Notes: generated from the sequence alone by a model not told the origin. A stretch of DNA of 5,729 nucleotides from an uncultured Clostridia bacterium (GCA_947632745.1 CANRQH010000089.1:1-5729), one strand, 5' to 3'; numbered from the stretch's first letter, positions 1-4,449 are shown. Numbers and translations: made by a program.

Positions 1-113
1 ATTGTTTTAATAATTTCATTGTTATTTGTATTTTTAAATTCATTTTCTGCTCTTAGTATAATATCATTGTAGATATATTCTAAATGCTGTATTACATTTT
101 TCTTTTCTAGCAT
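1..113 (-). CDS. Partial hypothetical protein (N-terminal 37 codons)
   Basis: An open frame runs from an ATG whose complement lies at 111-113 to the left edge of the window without a stop, so only the first 37 residues are visible. The start is well supported: a GGAGG ribosome binding site lies about six bases upstream (complement near 119-124), and a consensus promoter precedes it (155-183). The peptide begins MLEKKNVIQHLEYIYND and is rich in Lys, Glu and Asn with spaced hydrophobic residues, suggesting an amphipathic helix. No signal peptide, metal-binding motif or DNA-binding motif is visible. I do not recognise a family. It has the same strand and style as the other accessory genes, so it is probably element cargo. 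Function cannot be assigned from this fragment. Confidence 0.65.
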   Translation of the reverse strand, partial: MLEKKNVIQHLEYIYNDIILRAENEFKNTNNNEIIKT

Positions 114-131
114 AAAAACCCTCCTTTCGTT

Positions 132-157
132 AAAATATATAAAATATATAAAATATA
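132..157. repeat. Three tandem 9-bp AT repeats in a 5' leader
   Basis: The unit AAAATATAT occurs at 132-140 and 141-149 and again nearly complete at 150-157. It lies between the -10 box and the ribosome binding site of the left-edge gene, so it would be in or at the start of that gene's transcript. Simple AT slippage is the likely origin. Confidence 0.5.
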
Positions 158-183
158 ATAGCATGGTTCACCTGTTATGTCAA
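155..183 (-). promoter_or_regulatory. Sigma-A-type promoter for the left-edge gene
   Basis: Read on the minus strand there is a perfect TTGACA (complement 178-183), a 17-base spacer and TATTAT (complement 155-160). The spacing is ideal and the promoter faces the gene at 1-113. It is among the strongest-looking promoters in the window. Confidence 0.7.
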
Positions 184-308
184 GCATATTTCGATAATTA
201 ACAAAATAAGGCATATTATTTATTAAACAACAAACTATAAAGAAAAACAAATTATTTTAGTTCCTAGTCCATTCTTACAGTAACTAGGTATATAATAAAA
301 GTCAAAAA

Positions 309-319
309 GAAGCGGAGAG
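309..319 (+). repeat. GAAGCGGAGAG box, copy 1
   Basis: This GC-rich 11-mer stands out in AT-rich intergenic DNA and recurs exactly at 2373-2383 on the same strand. The second copy is inside a terminator-linked element, between its T-run and its TTCCCAAC box. Copy 1 lies just left of another member of that family (356-436). A weak 6-bp inverted repeat, CCTAGT...ACTAGG, lies upstream at about 265-292. No function is known to me. Confidence 0.4.
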
Positions 320-355
320 AATAGGAGATATATTCATATTTTTACGTCAGACAAG

Positions 356-436
356 TTTAGGTTTACTATATACAACTAGCAACCGCCGTTATGTTGTAGC
401 ACATAAAAAGCACCTATCATAATTGATAAATGCTTT
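356..436 (-). repeat. Terminator-linked intergenic element, copy A
   Basis: The 17-mer TTTAGGTTTACTATATA at 356-372 is repeated exactly at 4076-4092. Similarity continues, with small gaps and about two thirds identity by eye, through an AACCgCCGTT segment (381-390) and ATAAAAAGC (403-411) to a hairpin. On the minus strand the order is: surface-protein gene, hairpin, T-run, boxes. Copies B (4076-4199) and C (2306-2425) share this plan. It is not a coding region. Confidence 0.6.
405..436 (-). terminator. Rho-independent terminator of the surface-protein gene
   Basis: The outer stem AAAGCA (407-412) pairs with TGCTTT (431-436) and the inner stem TATCA (415-419) pairs with TGATA (424-428), separated by a 2x2 mismatch. 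On the minus strand the hairpin is followed by TTTTT (complement 405-409). It lies nine bases past the stop codon of the gene at 445-1794, as expected for its terminator. Confidence 0.7.
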
Positions 437-444
437 AAATTTTA

Positions 445-1794
445 TTATATGTCTTTCATATTATTATATTTTTTATATGTGAATATTGAAAATGATATAA
501 CAATAAATAGCATAACTATTAAACTAACTCCTACACCAGCTTTTGGTAGTATATTAGGTGTAACTGTATTATCTACTGGTTGTTTCTTATCTTCTGTTGG
601 TGGCGTAGTATTTGATTGGGTATTTACTTTTTCAGCTAATACATAAGTGCTAAAGTGATCTGTTTCAAATGTAGCATATTTCTTATTATCTATTGTTTCT
701 ACTGTTGCCTTATATTCTAATTTTTCTCCATTCTCTGTAATTCTGTATATTACTAATTTTGATGTATTTATATCATTTGGAACTGGAATACTAACTTTAA
801 CTTTTCCATTAGGCTGTATTTCCACACCGTCAGACTCTAAAGATATATCATATACATACATTTTAGAAGTTGTATCTCCTAGTAATGTGTTTGCTTGATT
901 ATAAATTTCTCCACTTGTTACAGTATTTACATTCAAGCTAGTGTTCTCTGGAAGAATGTCATCATCAGAACTTAATATAACACCAGTTTCTTCATCACTA
1001 ATAATAAAACCATGTTCATCAGGGAAAGAGAGTTCTAGCCAATTTACATAGGTCTTATTTGTAGCAACATCTGTTTCTAGTATCTCAAAATAACTCACTT
1101 GTCCAATTTCTTTCTTAATATCATTACTTTCTATTTTGCAAGTATAAACATAATATTCTAATTTTTTACTAGATAATGACTGTTTTATACCTTGACAAGT
1201 AAATGTTCCTAAACCTTTAATTGTAAATTCTTCACCTACATATTGATAAGATTCAAACCAAAAATAATTATTTACTAAATCTACATTACTACCTATGCTA
1301 ATTCCTCTAAAACCTAAACCATCTACTTTATGTATTGTTCCATCTCCACTATAATTTATTGACTGATTATTTGAATTAACAATTTCAAAATTTCTTAAAG
1401 TTCCTATCCATACTTCTTCACCAGTTTCTGTTGTTATATGTTCGTATTCATATTGAGAGTTCTGGTATTCATTTTTTGACACTTCTTTCCCTACAAGTGT
1501 CCTTTTTATATTACTATTTTTTCTATCATCTGGATTACTAGAAGTGTAACTATATTCGTCATCATTTCCTGTTGATGGCAATTTTCCACTTGATGATGTG
1601 TTATCAGAAGTGCTATTTGTATTACTAGAAGAGTTGTCTGTGGCACTACTATTTGTAGCACTACTATTTGTTTTATTGCCATCTATATCTGTAAAGCTAT
1701 CTTCTGCTACTTCATTTGCTAACACGTATGAGAAAGTGTAAAAACATATAAAACATAACGATAACACTAAACATACTATAAACTTCTTTTTCAT
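445..1794 (-). CDS. Secreted wall-anchored surface protein, LPKAG sorting signal
   Basis: The 449 aa protein starts at an ATG with an excellent GAGGAGGTGA site six to seven bases upstream. Residues 1-26 form a signal peptide (KKK, hydrophobic core, probable cleavage after VLA). Residues 40-90 are a low-complexity Ser/Thr/Asn stalk with an internal LPSTG at 72-76. Residues about 100-390 look beta-rich, with two cysteines (200 and 219) that could form a disulfide. The stretch near 312-388, ending TFETDHFSTYVLAE, resembles modules I know before the anchors of Firmicute surface proteins. The C terminus has LPKAG (416-420), a hydrophobic helix and a basic tail (KK), the layout of a sortase substrate but with Ala where Thr is usual. 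No catalytic or adhesive domain is recognised, and no sortase is present here. It is divergent from an Xre regulator. A surface or adhesion role is inferred only. Confidence 0.85.
   Translation of the reverse strand: MKKKFIVCLVLSLCFICFYTFSYVLANEVAEDSFTDIDGNKTNSSATNSSATDNSSSNTNSTSDNTSSSGKLPSTGNDDEYSYTSSNPDDRKNSNIKRTLVGKEVSKNEYQNSQYEYEHITTETGEEVWIGTLRNFEIVNSNNQSINYSGDGTIHKVDGLGFRGISIGSNVDLVNNYFWFESYQYVGEEFTIKGLGTFTCQGIKQSLSSKKLEYYVYTCKIESNDIKKEIGQVSYFEILETDVATNKTYVNWLELSFPDEHGFIISDEETGVILSSDDDILPENTSLNVNTVTSGEIYNQANTLLGDTTSKMYVYDISLESDGVEIQPNGKVKVSIPVPNDINTSKLVIYRITENGEKLEYKATVETIDNKKYATFETDHFSTYVLAEKVNTQSNTTPPTEDKKQPVDNTVTPNILPKAGVGVSLIVMLFIVISFSIFTYKKYNNMKDI
1643..1671. repeat. 15-bp in-frame tandem repeat in the surface-protein gene
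   Basis: GCACTACTATTTGTA occurs at 1643-1657 and again (14 of 15 bases) at 1658-1671. The period is a multiple of three and encodes repeated TNSSA pentapeptides in the Ser/Asn stalk. Copy-number changes would alter stalk length without breaking the frame. Confidence 0.6.
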
Positions 1795-1839
1795 TTTCTT
1801 TCACCTCCTCTTTTGTAAGAATGATTTTACTCCAAAAAT

Positions 1840-1867
1840 ATTATATCATAACAATTTATAATTTCAA
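1840..1867 (-). promoter_or_regulatory. Promoter of the surface-protein gene
   Basis: On the minus strand TTGAAA (complement 1862-1867), a 16-base spacer and a perfect TATAAT (complement 1840-1845) precede the ribosome binding site of the gene at 445-1794. The implied leader is about 40 bases. The candidate operator at 1873-1889 lies just upstream of the -35 box. Confidence 0.6.
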
Positions 1868-1872
1868 GTATC

Positions 1873-1889
1873 TTGTGATAAATTCACGA
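1873..1889. promoter_or_regulatory. Candidate operator between divergent promoters
   Basis: TTGTGA (1873-1878) and TCACGA (1884-1889) form an inverted repeat around five bases, with one G-T mismatch. The site is a plausible size for an Xre dimer. It lies between the promoters of the surface-protein gene and the regulator gene, so one protein could act on both. Binding by the neighbouring regulator is an inference. Confidence 0.4.
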
Positions 1890-1918
1890 ACTATTTTCTT
1901 AATAAATTCAAGTAATAT

Positions 1919-1927
1919 TGTTATACT
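1919..1927 (+). promoter_or_regulatory. Extended -10 promoter of the Xre regulator
   Basis: TG-T-TATACT forms an extended -10 element (TG at 1919-1920, TATACT at 1922-1927). No good -35 box is seen at the right distance, which is common for extended -10 promoters and for regulated genes. The start codon is 22 bases further on, after AAGGAGTG at 1936-1943. Confidence 0.5.
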
Positions 1928-1949
1928 ATCACTAAAAGGAGTGAGTGAC

Positions 1950-2303
1950 ATGACAAAAGACACAGCAGAAAAAGGCAATGTTCTACAAATTGTTGGGAAT
2001 AATATAAGAACTATCAGAATTTCTAAGAATATGACACAAGAACAAATGGCAGAAAAACTTAATCGTTCTGTAAATTTTGTTAGCTTAATTGAATTAGGTA
2101 AATCTGGAATGAGTGCTACTACTATGATAGATATTTGTAATATTTTAGATATAGATATAAACTGTATTTTTAAAGGCTTAATTGATTATGAAATAAAAGA
2201 CAAAGAGAAAAAGTTAATAGAGAATATACTAATATTATCAAATGAAGATAGAGAAGTTGTTACAAACTTAGTAGAACACTTAATCAAAAAGAATAACGGT
2301 TGA
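1950..2303 (+). CDS. Xre-family helix-turn-helix transcriptional regulator
   Basis: The 117 aa protein starts at the ATG at 1950, six bases after AAGGAGTG (1936-1943). The frame is open upstream to 1821, but that stretch covers the promoter and has no ribosome binding site at its first ATG. Residues about 12-75 form a Cro/C1 (HTH_3) domain: IGNNIRTIRISKNMTQEQMA supplies helices 1-2 and the region LNRSVNFVSLIELGK supplies the recognition helix. The tail (about 84-114), with LSNEDREVVTNLVEHL, is a helix typical of short Xre regulators and probably aids dimerisation. It faces away from the surface-protein gene across 155 bases containing both promoters and an inverted repeat, so autoregulation and control of that gene are likely but inferred. 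No peptidase or ligand-binding domain is present. Confidence 0.9.
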   Translation: MTKDTAEKGNVLQIVGNNIRTIRISKNMTQEQMAEKLNRSVNFVSLIELGKSGMSATTMIDICNILDIDINCIFKGLIDYEIKDKEKKLIENILILSNEDREVVTNLVEHLIKKNNG

Positions 2304-2305
2304 AC

Positions 2306-2367
2306 AGGCTTGTTATTTTCTCTTTTTCGACTAATTTACTGCTAGGAGAGGAATAGACAAGCCTTTT
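2306..2367 (+). terminator. Terminator-like hairpin after the Xre gene
   Basis: AGGCTTGT (2306-2313) pairs perfectly with ACAAGCCT (2357-2364) and is followed by TTTT (2364-2367). It starts three bases after the stop codon. The 43-base loop is far longer than in an ordinary terminator, so it may carry inner structure or have another role. It forms the hairpin part of repeat copy C. Confidence 0.5.
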
Positions 2368-2425
2368 ATACGGAAGCGGAGAGTTTCCCAACAAAGAATA
2401 AAATTGCTCCTATAAACTAAATATG
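2306..2425 (+). repeat. Terminator-linked intergenic element, copy C
   Basis: After the hairpin the sequence has GCCTTTTATA (2361-2370), GAAGCGGAGAG (2373-2383), TTCCCAAC (2385-2392) and a degenerate TATAAACTAAAT (2411-2422). GCCTTTTATA and TTCCCAAC are exact reverse complements of boxes in copy B (4122-4131 and 4096-4103), in the same order and at similar spacing (14 versus 18 bases). The last box is a loose match to the TATATAGTAAACCTAAA complement of copies A and B. The right boundary is approximate. Confidence 0.5.
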
Positions 2426-2443
2426 GGCTTTCTAGTATGTGCT

Positions 2444-2467
2444 AAGCTACTCTTTTACAAGTAGCTT
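2444..2467. terminator. Hairpin between convergent genes
   Basis: AAGCTACT (2444-2451) pairs with AGTAGCTT (2460-2467) around an eight-base loop. It lies ten bases past the stop of the minus-strand cluster, so it may end that transcript. No clear T-run follows on the minus strand (TAGCAC), so termination is uncertain. Confidence 0.35.
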
Positions 2468-2477
2468 TAAATAATAA

Positions 2478-2744
2478 TTATATTTCACAAGTTAGAGCTT
2501 CTATAAGAATTTTTACAGCCATTGAAAAACCAATTTTGAAAATATCTTTATCGTCCTGCCCAAAGATTTCTGTTTTTATCTCTTCTAATTGGCTAAATTT
2601 ACTTTTTAATTCTTCATTTTTAATACTATCATAAAATTCATTATATTTATGACGTAACTCTTTATATTCCTTACTATTCGTGACATTTGCTAATATACCA
2701 GTATTATATAAATCTTCAATTATATGTTCGTTTGGAAATTCCAC
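2478..2744 (-). CDS. DUF6809-like small helical protein
   Basis: The 88 aa protein begins at GTG (complement 2742-2744), eight bases after an AGGAGG that overlaps the TAG stop of the gene before it, so its translation is probably coupled. The pattern is LYN.G.L near residues 12-17, a central charged helix with EYKEL and KSKFSQLEEI, and a C-terminal IFKIGFSMAVKILIEAL. It fits the short DUF6809 family of Clostridia, whose members end in a GF.LG..L..E-type helix. The family assignment is from memory of the pattern and is moderate. The biochemical role of that family is not known to me. It is the last gene of a four-gene minus-strand cluster. It has no membrane segment, signal peptide or metal site, so it is presumably cytosolic. 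Confidence 0.75.
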   Translation of the reverse strand: MEFPNEHIIEDLYNTGILANVTNSKEYKELRHKYNEFYDSIKNEELKSKFSQLEEIKTEIFGQDDKDIFKIGFSMAVKILIEALTCEI

Positions 2745-2752
2745 TTTTTCTA

Positions 2753-2759
2753 CCTCCTA
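2753..2759 (-). promoter_or_regulatory. Ribosome binding site overlapping the previous stop codon
   Basis: AGGAGG (complement 2753-2758) overlaps the TAG stop (complement 2757-2759) of the upstream gene and lies eight bases before the GTG at 2744. It fixes that GTG as the start and suggests that ribosomes ending on the upstream gene reinitiate here. Confidence 0.7.
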
Positions 2760-3155
2760 AAATTCTTCACTTTCTAAAATTAGACCACAACTGCTTGCAA
2801 CTTTTGTATTTTTATTGATTTCAAGCAATTTTTCATCATTTAAGTTTTTAGTAAAGCTAACTAAATTATTTACATTTTTTCTTTTCACTTGTGTTTCATC
2901 TAGTATTTTATTTTTTCCCATTCCATTCGTAGATGAATAATTTTCTCCAATTTTATGATAATATTTACTTATATGTAGTGATACTTGATTTTTGTAATTA
3001 TACCTAATTGCAAATTCTAAATAGTTTTCATCATCTAATTGAATTTGTTTTATTAAAGTCTTTTCTCCATGAAATAAAAAATATTGAACATCTAACTCCC
3101 AACCATTTGCACATTGATTGTTTATACTATCAACTTGTTTCTTTGTTATCTTCAT
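2757..3155 (-). CDS. Hypothetical accessory protein, about 132 aa
   Basis: I do not recognise this protein. It starts MKITKKQVDSINNQC, then has an alternating hydrophobic stretch (WELDVQYFLFHGEKTLIKQI) and a beta-like run (LEFAIRYNYKNQVSLHISKYYHKI), followed by a polar Lys/Asn-rich second half. This suggests a small mixed alpha/beta cytosolic protein. Two starts are possible. The ATG at 3170 gives 137 aa but follows AAAGGAG with no spacer. The ATG at 3155 leaves a usable distance from AAAGGAGATGA, so I prefer it. Either start overlaps the upstream zinc-ribbon gene (26 or 41 bases), and the stop overlaps the next gene's ribosome binding site, so it is one tight transcription unit. Position among phage-like small genes suggests mobile-element cargo. 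No enzymatic motif is seen. Confidence 0.7.
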   Translation of the reverse strand: MKITKKQVDSINNQCANGWELDVQYFLFHGEKTLIKQIQLDDENYLEFAIRYNYKNQVSLHISKYYHKIGENYSSTNGMGKNKILDETQVKRKNVNNLVSFTKNLNDEKLLEINKNTKVASSCGLILESEEF

Positions 3156-3324
3156 TGTTATTTTTCTCATCTCCTTTACTTTGTGATTTTATAAATACCT
3201 CTAATGCCTCAATTATTCCACAATTTGAACATATTTCTGTTTTATTATCTGCTCTTGAAATTGCTGGATAACCTATTATAACTTGTTTACATCGAGGGCA
3301 TATTTTGTTTTTACTTTTTATCAT
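3130..3324 (-). CDS. Small phage-type zinc-ribbon protein
   Basis: The 64 aa protein has two CxxC pairs (Cys9/Cys12 in CPRC and Cys32/Cys35 in CSNCG), which would bind one zinc ion as a ribbon. The segment between them, GYPAISRADNKTEIC, followed by CG and EALEVF, matches a small protein seen often in Firmicute prophages and conjugative elements. I know of no defined function. The tail after residue 48 is polar and Lys/Asn/Glu-rich. The ATG at 3324 lies 13 bases after the stop of the upstream gene and has only a weak GGTGG-type site, so translation may depend on coupling. Its 3' end overlaps the start of the next gene. It might bind nucleic acid or protein, but nothing in the sequence shows this directly. 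Confidence 0.8.
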   Translation of the reverse strand: MIKSKNKICPRCKQVIIGYPAISRADNKTEICSNCGIIEALEVFIKSQSKGDEKNNNEDNKETS

Positions 3325-3337
3325 TTACCACCACCCA

Positions 3338-3946
3338 TCAAATATTCCAACCGAATTTTCTAAAATAAACATATTCAAAGTGTAGTTGAAAATACTTGTC
3401 ATTAGTTTTGAATGTTGGGGGCAACATTTCTAATATTGGAATGTTTTTAATGGCTGATAAAAAACTTTCATTACTAAGTTGTTCAAACATATTACTTATT
3501 ACGTCATAGCAACCACAAGCTACAATTATTGTAGGTTTTATAATTGCTATTTCTAATAATATGTATTCCTTAAAATCGTTAATGTAACTTGTTGTATCAA
3601 TACACTTTGAATTTGTTTTGTTGAGAACTAATCGAGAAACAGAACTACTGTTGATTTCAGAGTCAAAACAATGTCTTGAAATAAATTCTTGCATATTCCA
3701 CAATCTTTTTCTAGTATGTCTATCATCATACTTATAATCGAAAATATACAATATAGAATGAGAACTATTTGTTAAATTCCACATAAAGCCATCATAGTAA
3801 AAATCTTCTTTTCTATACTTTTTATATTTTCTATGCTGATGTTTCCAAGTTACTAGATAATTGTATAAAATCATTTGTGTATTAAAAGGTGTTAATCTTT
3901 CACTTTGTGTAAGGCTCTGAAACTTAGTTTTTAATTGACTTTTCAC
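3338..3946 (-). CDS. Hypothetical protein, possibly uracil-DNA-glycosylase-like
   Basis: I call a 202 aa protein from GTG at 3946, which has GGGAGG seven bases upstream. The frame continues to an ATG at 4039 (233 aa), but that ATG has no ribosome binding site. In the shorter numbering, SRLVLNKTN (about 104-112) is followed by a helix (FKEYILLEI) and IIKPTIIVACGCYDVI (about 135-150). This spacing and the 'PxIIVxCG' strand recall the core of uracil-DNA-glycosylase-superfamily proteins. Near the C terminus, QLHFEYVYFRKF would occupy the place of the family's HP(S/A) motif, but no such motif is evident, so catalysis is doubtful. The N-terminal third is very basic and aromatic (WKHQHRKYKKYRK), compatible with nucleic acid binding. 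It is the first gene of the four-gene cluster. The family link is tentative, and it could be an unrelated hypothetical. Confidence 0.6.
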   Translation of the reverse strand: MKSQLKTKFQSLTQSERLTPFNTQMILYNYLVTWKHQHRKYKKYRKEDFYYDGFMWNLTNSSHSILYIFDYKYDDRHTRKRLWNMQEFISRHCFDSEINSSSVSRLVLNKTNSKCIDTTSYINDFKEYILLEIAIIKPTIIVACGCYDVISNMFEQLSNESFLSAIKNIPILEMLPPTFKTNDKYFQLHFEYVYFRKFGWNI

Positions 3947-3953
3947 GACTTTT

Positions 3954-3959
3954 CCTCCC
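3954..3959 (-). promoter_or_regulatory. Ribosome binding site that sets the GTG start at 3946
   Basis: On the minus strand GGGAGG lies seven bases before GTG (complement 3944-3946), an ideal distance. The ATG at 4039 has nothing comparable. The site lies inside the frame of the longer reading. Confidence 0.6.
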
Positions 3960-4075
3960 ACAATTATTTTACCACAAAGTTTACATAAAAGCAACCATTT
4001 GTTCGTATTTTTACTAACTTTCCTAAAGGCTAGAACCATTGAAATAACAACGAATATAAGTTATAAGATTATAAT

Positions 4076-4199
4076 TTTAGGTTTACTATATAGAAGTTGG
4101 GAACCTCGTTTGTGTTAGGAATATAAAAGGCTCATTTAGATCTTATAATTATTCCACCGCACAGGGCTTTAGGAAATTTTTATAAACGTCTTAATGAGC
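4076..4199 (-). repeat. Terminator-linked intergenic element, copy B
   Basis: This copy carries the exact 17-mer TTTAGGTTTACTATATA (4076-4092), GTTGGGAA (4096-4103), AACCTCGTT (4102-4110) and TATAAAAGGC (4122-4131), then a long hairpin. Copy A shares the 17-mer and the AACC..CGTT segment. Copy C shares GTTGGGAA and TATAAAAGGC exactly. Unlike A and C, no intact gene lies on the hairpin side; only possible integrase relics do. The boxes fall just upstream of the 3338-3946 gene cluster, in its possible leader or promoter region. Confidence 0.6.
4126..4199 (-). terminator. Long hairpin with T-run
   Basis: GCTCATTTAGA (4130-4140) pairs with TCTTAATGAGC (4189-4199) with one mismatch. Inside it, TTATAATTATTCC (4143-4155) pairs imperfectly with GGAAATTTTTATAA (4172-4185) around a 16-base loop. 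On the minus strand the hairpin ends in CTTTT (complement 4125-4129). It could terminate transcription entering from the right or be a folded RNA domain in its own right. Confidence 0.5.
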
Positions 4200-4345
4200 G
4201 TCCTAGACTTAAATAAAATTTGAGAAAAGGGGGGAGCAAAAAGGTGATGATGAATAAATAGAAAAATTGAACATAAATTATTGTATAAACATTAAATGTA
4301 TGCTAAAATATGAATAGTTTAGTCGACCAACTATCGACCAACTAA
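4200..4345 (+). pseudogene. Possible relics of excisionase/integrase genes
   Basis: No intact gene lies between 3947 and 4595. A strong ribosome binding site (GGGGGGAG, about 4229-4236) leads to a start cluster GTG-ATG-ATG near 4244-4252, but the frame stops after about five codons at TAG. Further on, the frame at 4322-4345 reads VDQLSTN-stop, resembling the ends of some Firmicute tyrosine integrases. It stops about 118 bases before the tRNA fragment, a usual int-to-att distance. I infer that an internal deletion may have removed the gene bodies. The evidence is short and could be chance. Confidence 0.2.
4323..4344. repeat. Tandem 11-bp direct repeat near the attachment site
   Basis: TCGACCAACTA is present twice in perfect tandem (4323-4333, 4334-4344), about 120 bases inside the element from the tRNA junction. 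Direct repeats at this distance are often arm-type binding sites for tyrosine integrases. One helical turn (11 bp) separates the copies, so two protein subunits could bind the same face. The same bases encode the possible integrase tail. Confidence 0.6.
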
Positions 4346-4351
4346 TGAAAT

Positions 4352-4379
4352 TTGACAATAATAAATAAAATTTTATGAT
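4352..4379 (+). promoter_or_regulatory. Outward-facing promoter at the element end
   Basis: A perfect TTGACA (4352-4357), a 16-base spacer and TATGAT (4374-4379) point toward the tRNA fragment. No start codon with a ribosome binding site follows before the terminator at 4520-4553. Any transcript would be a short non-coding RNA in the integrated state, but would cross the joined ends in an excised circle. Confidence 0.45.
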
Positions 4380-4395
4380 ATCAGCTGTTAAATCT

Positions 4396-4449
4396 TACAA
4401 AATAGGTGGTTTGCAGAATACTACAAAATGATGAAAAACAGTACAAAAA
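4396..4449. repeat. Three TACAAAA-type motifs next to the attachment site
   Basis: TACAAAAT occurs at 4396-4403 and 4422-4429, and TACAAAAA at 4442-4449, all on the plus strand just left of the tRNA junction. They could be integrase or excisionase contacts. AT-rich octamers also recur by chance, so the support is weak. Confidence 0.3.

Noticed and set aside
132..157. CRISPR array
   Set aside because: The short AT repeats are in direct contact with no spacers, and no other repeat-spacer pattern is present in the window.
356..436. Integron attC site
   Set aside because: The boxes and hairpin do not follow the paired R/L core layout with GTTRRRY ends, and no integron integrase is visible. Only the gene-end position is similar.
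449..646. Plus-strand open frame of 65 codons inside the surface-protein gene
   Set aside because: It lies opposite the well-supported minus-strand gene, has no ribosome binding site, and its start abuts that gene's stop. It is a shadow frame.
1821..1949. N-terminal extension of the Xre regulator to an ATG at 1821
   Set aside because: The stretch contains both divergent promoters and the operator candidate. No ribosome binding site precedes 1821, while AAGGAGTG sets the start at 1950.
3008..3271. Plus-strand open frame of 87 codons
   Set aside because: It is antisense to two minus-strand genes with conserved motifs and lacks a start signal.
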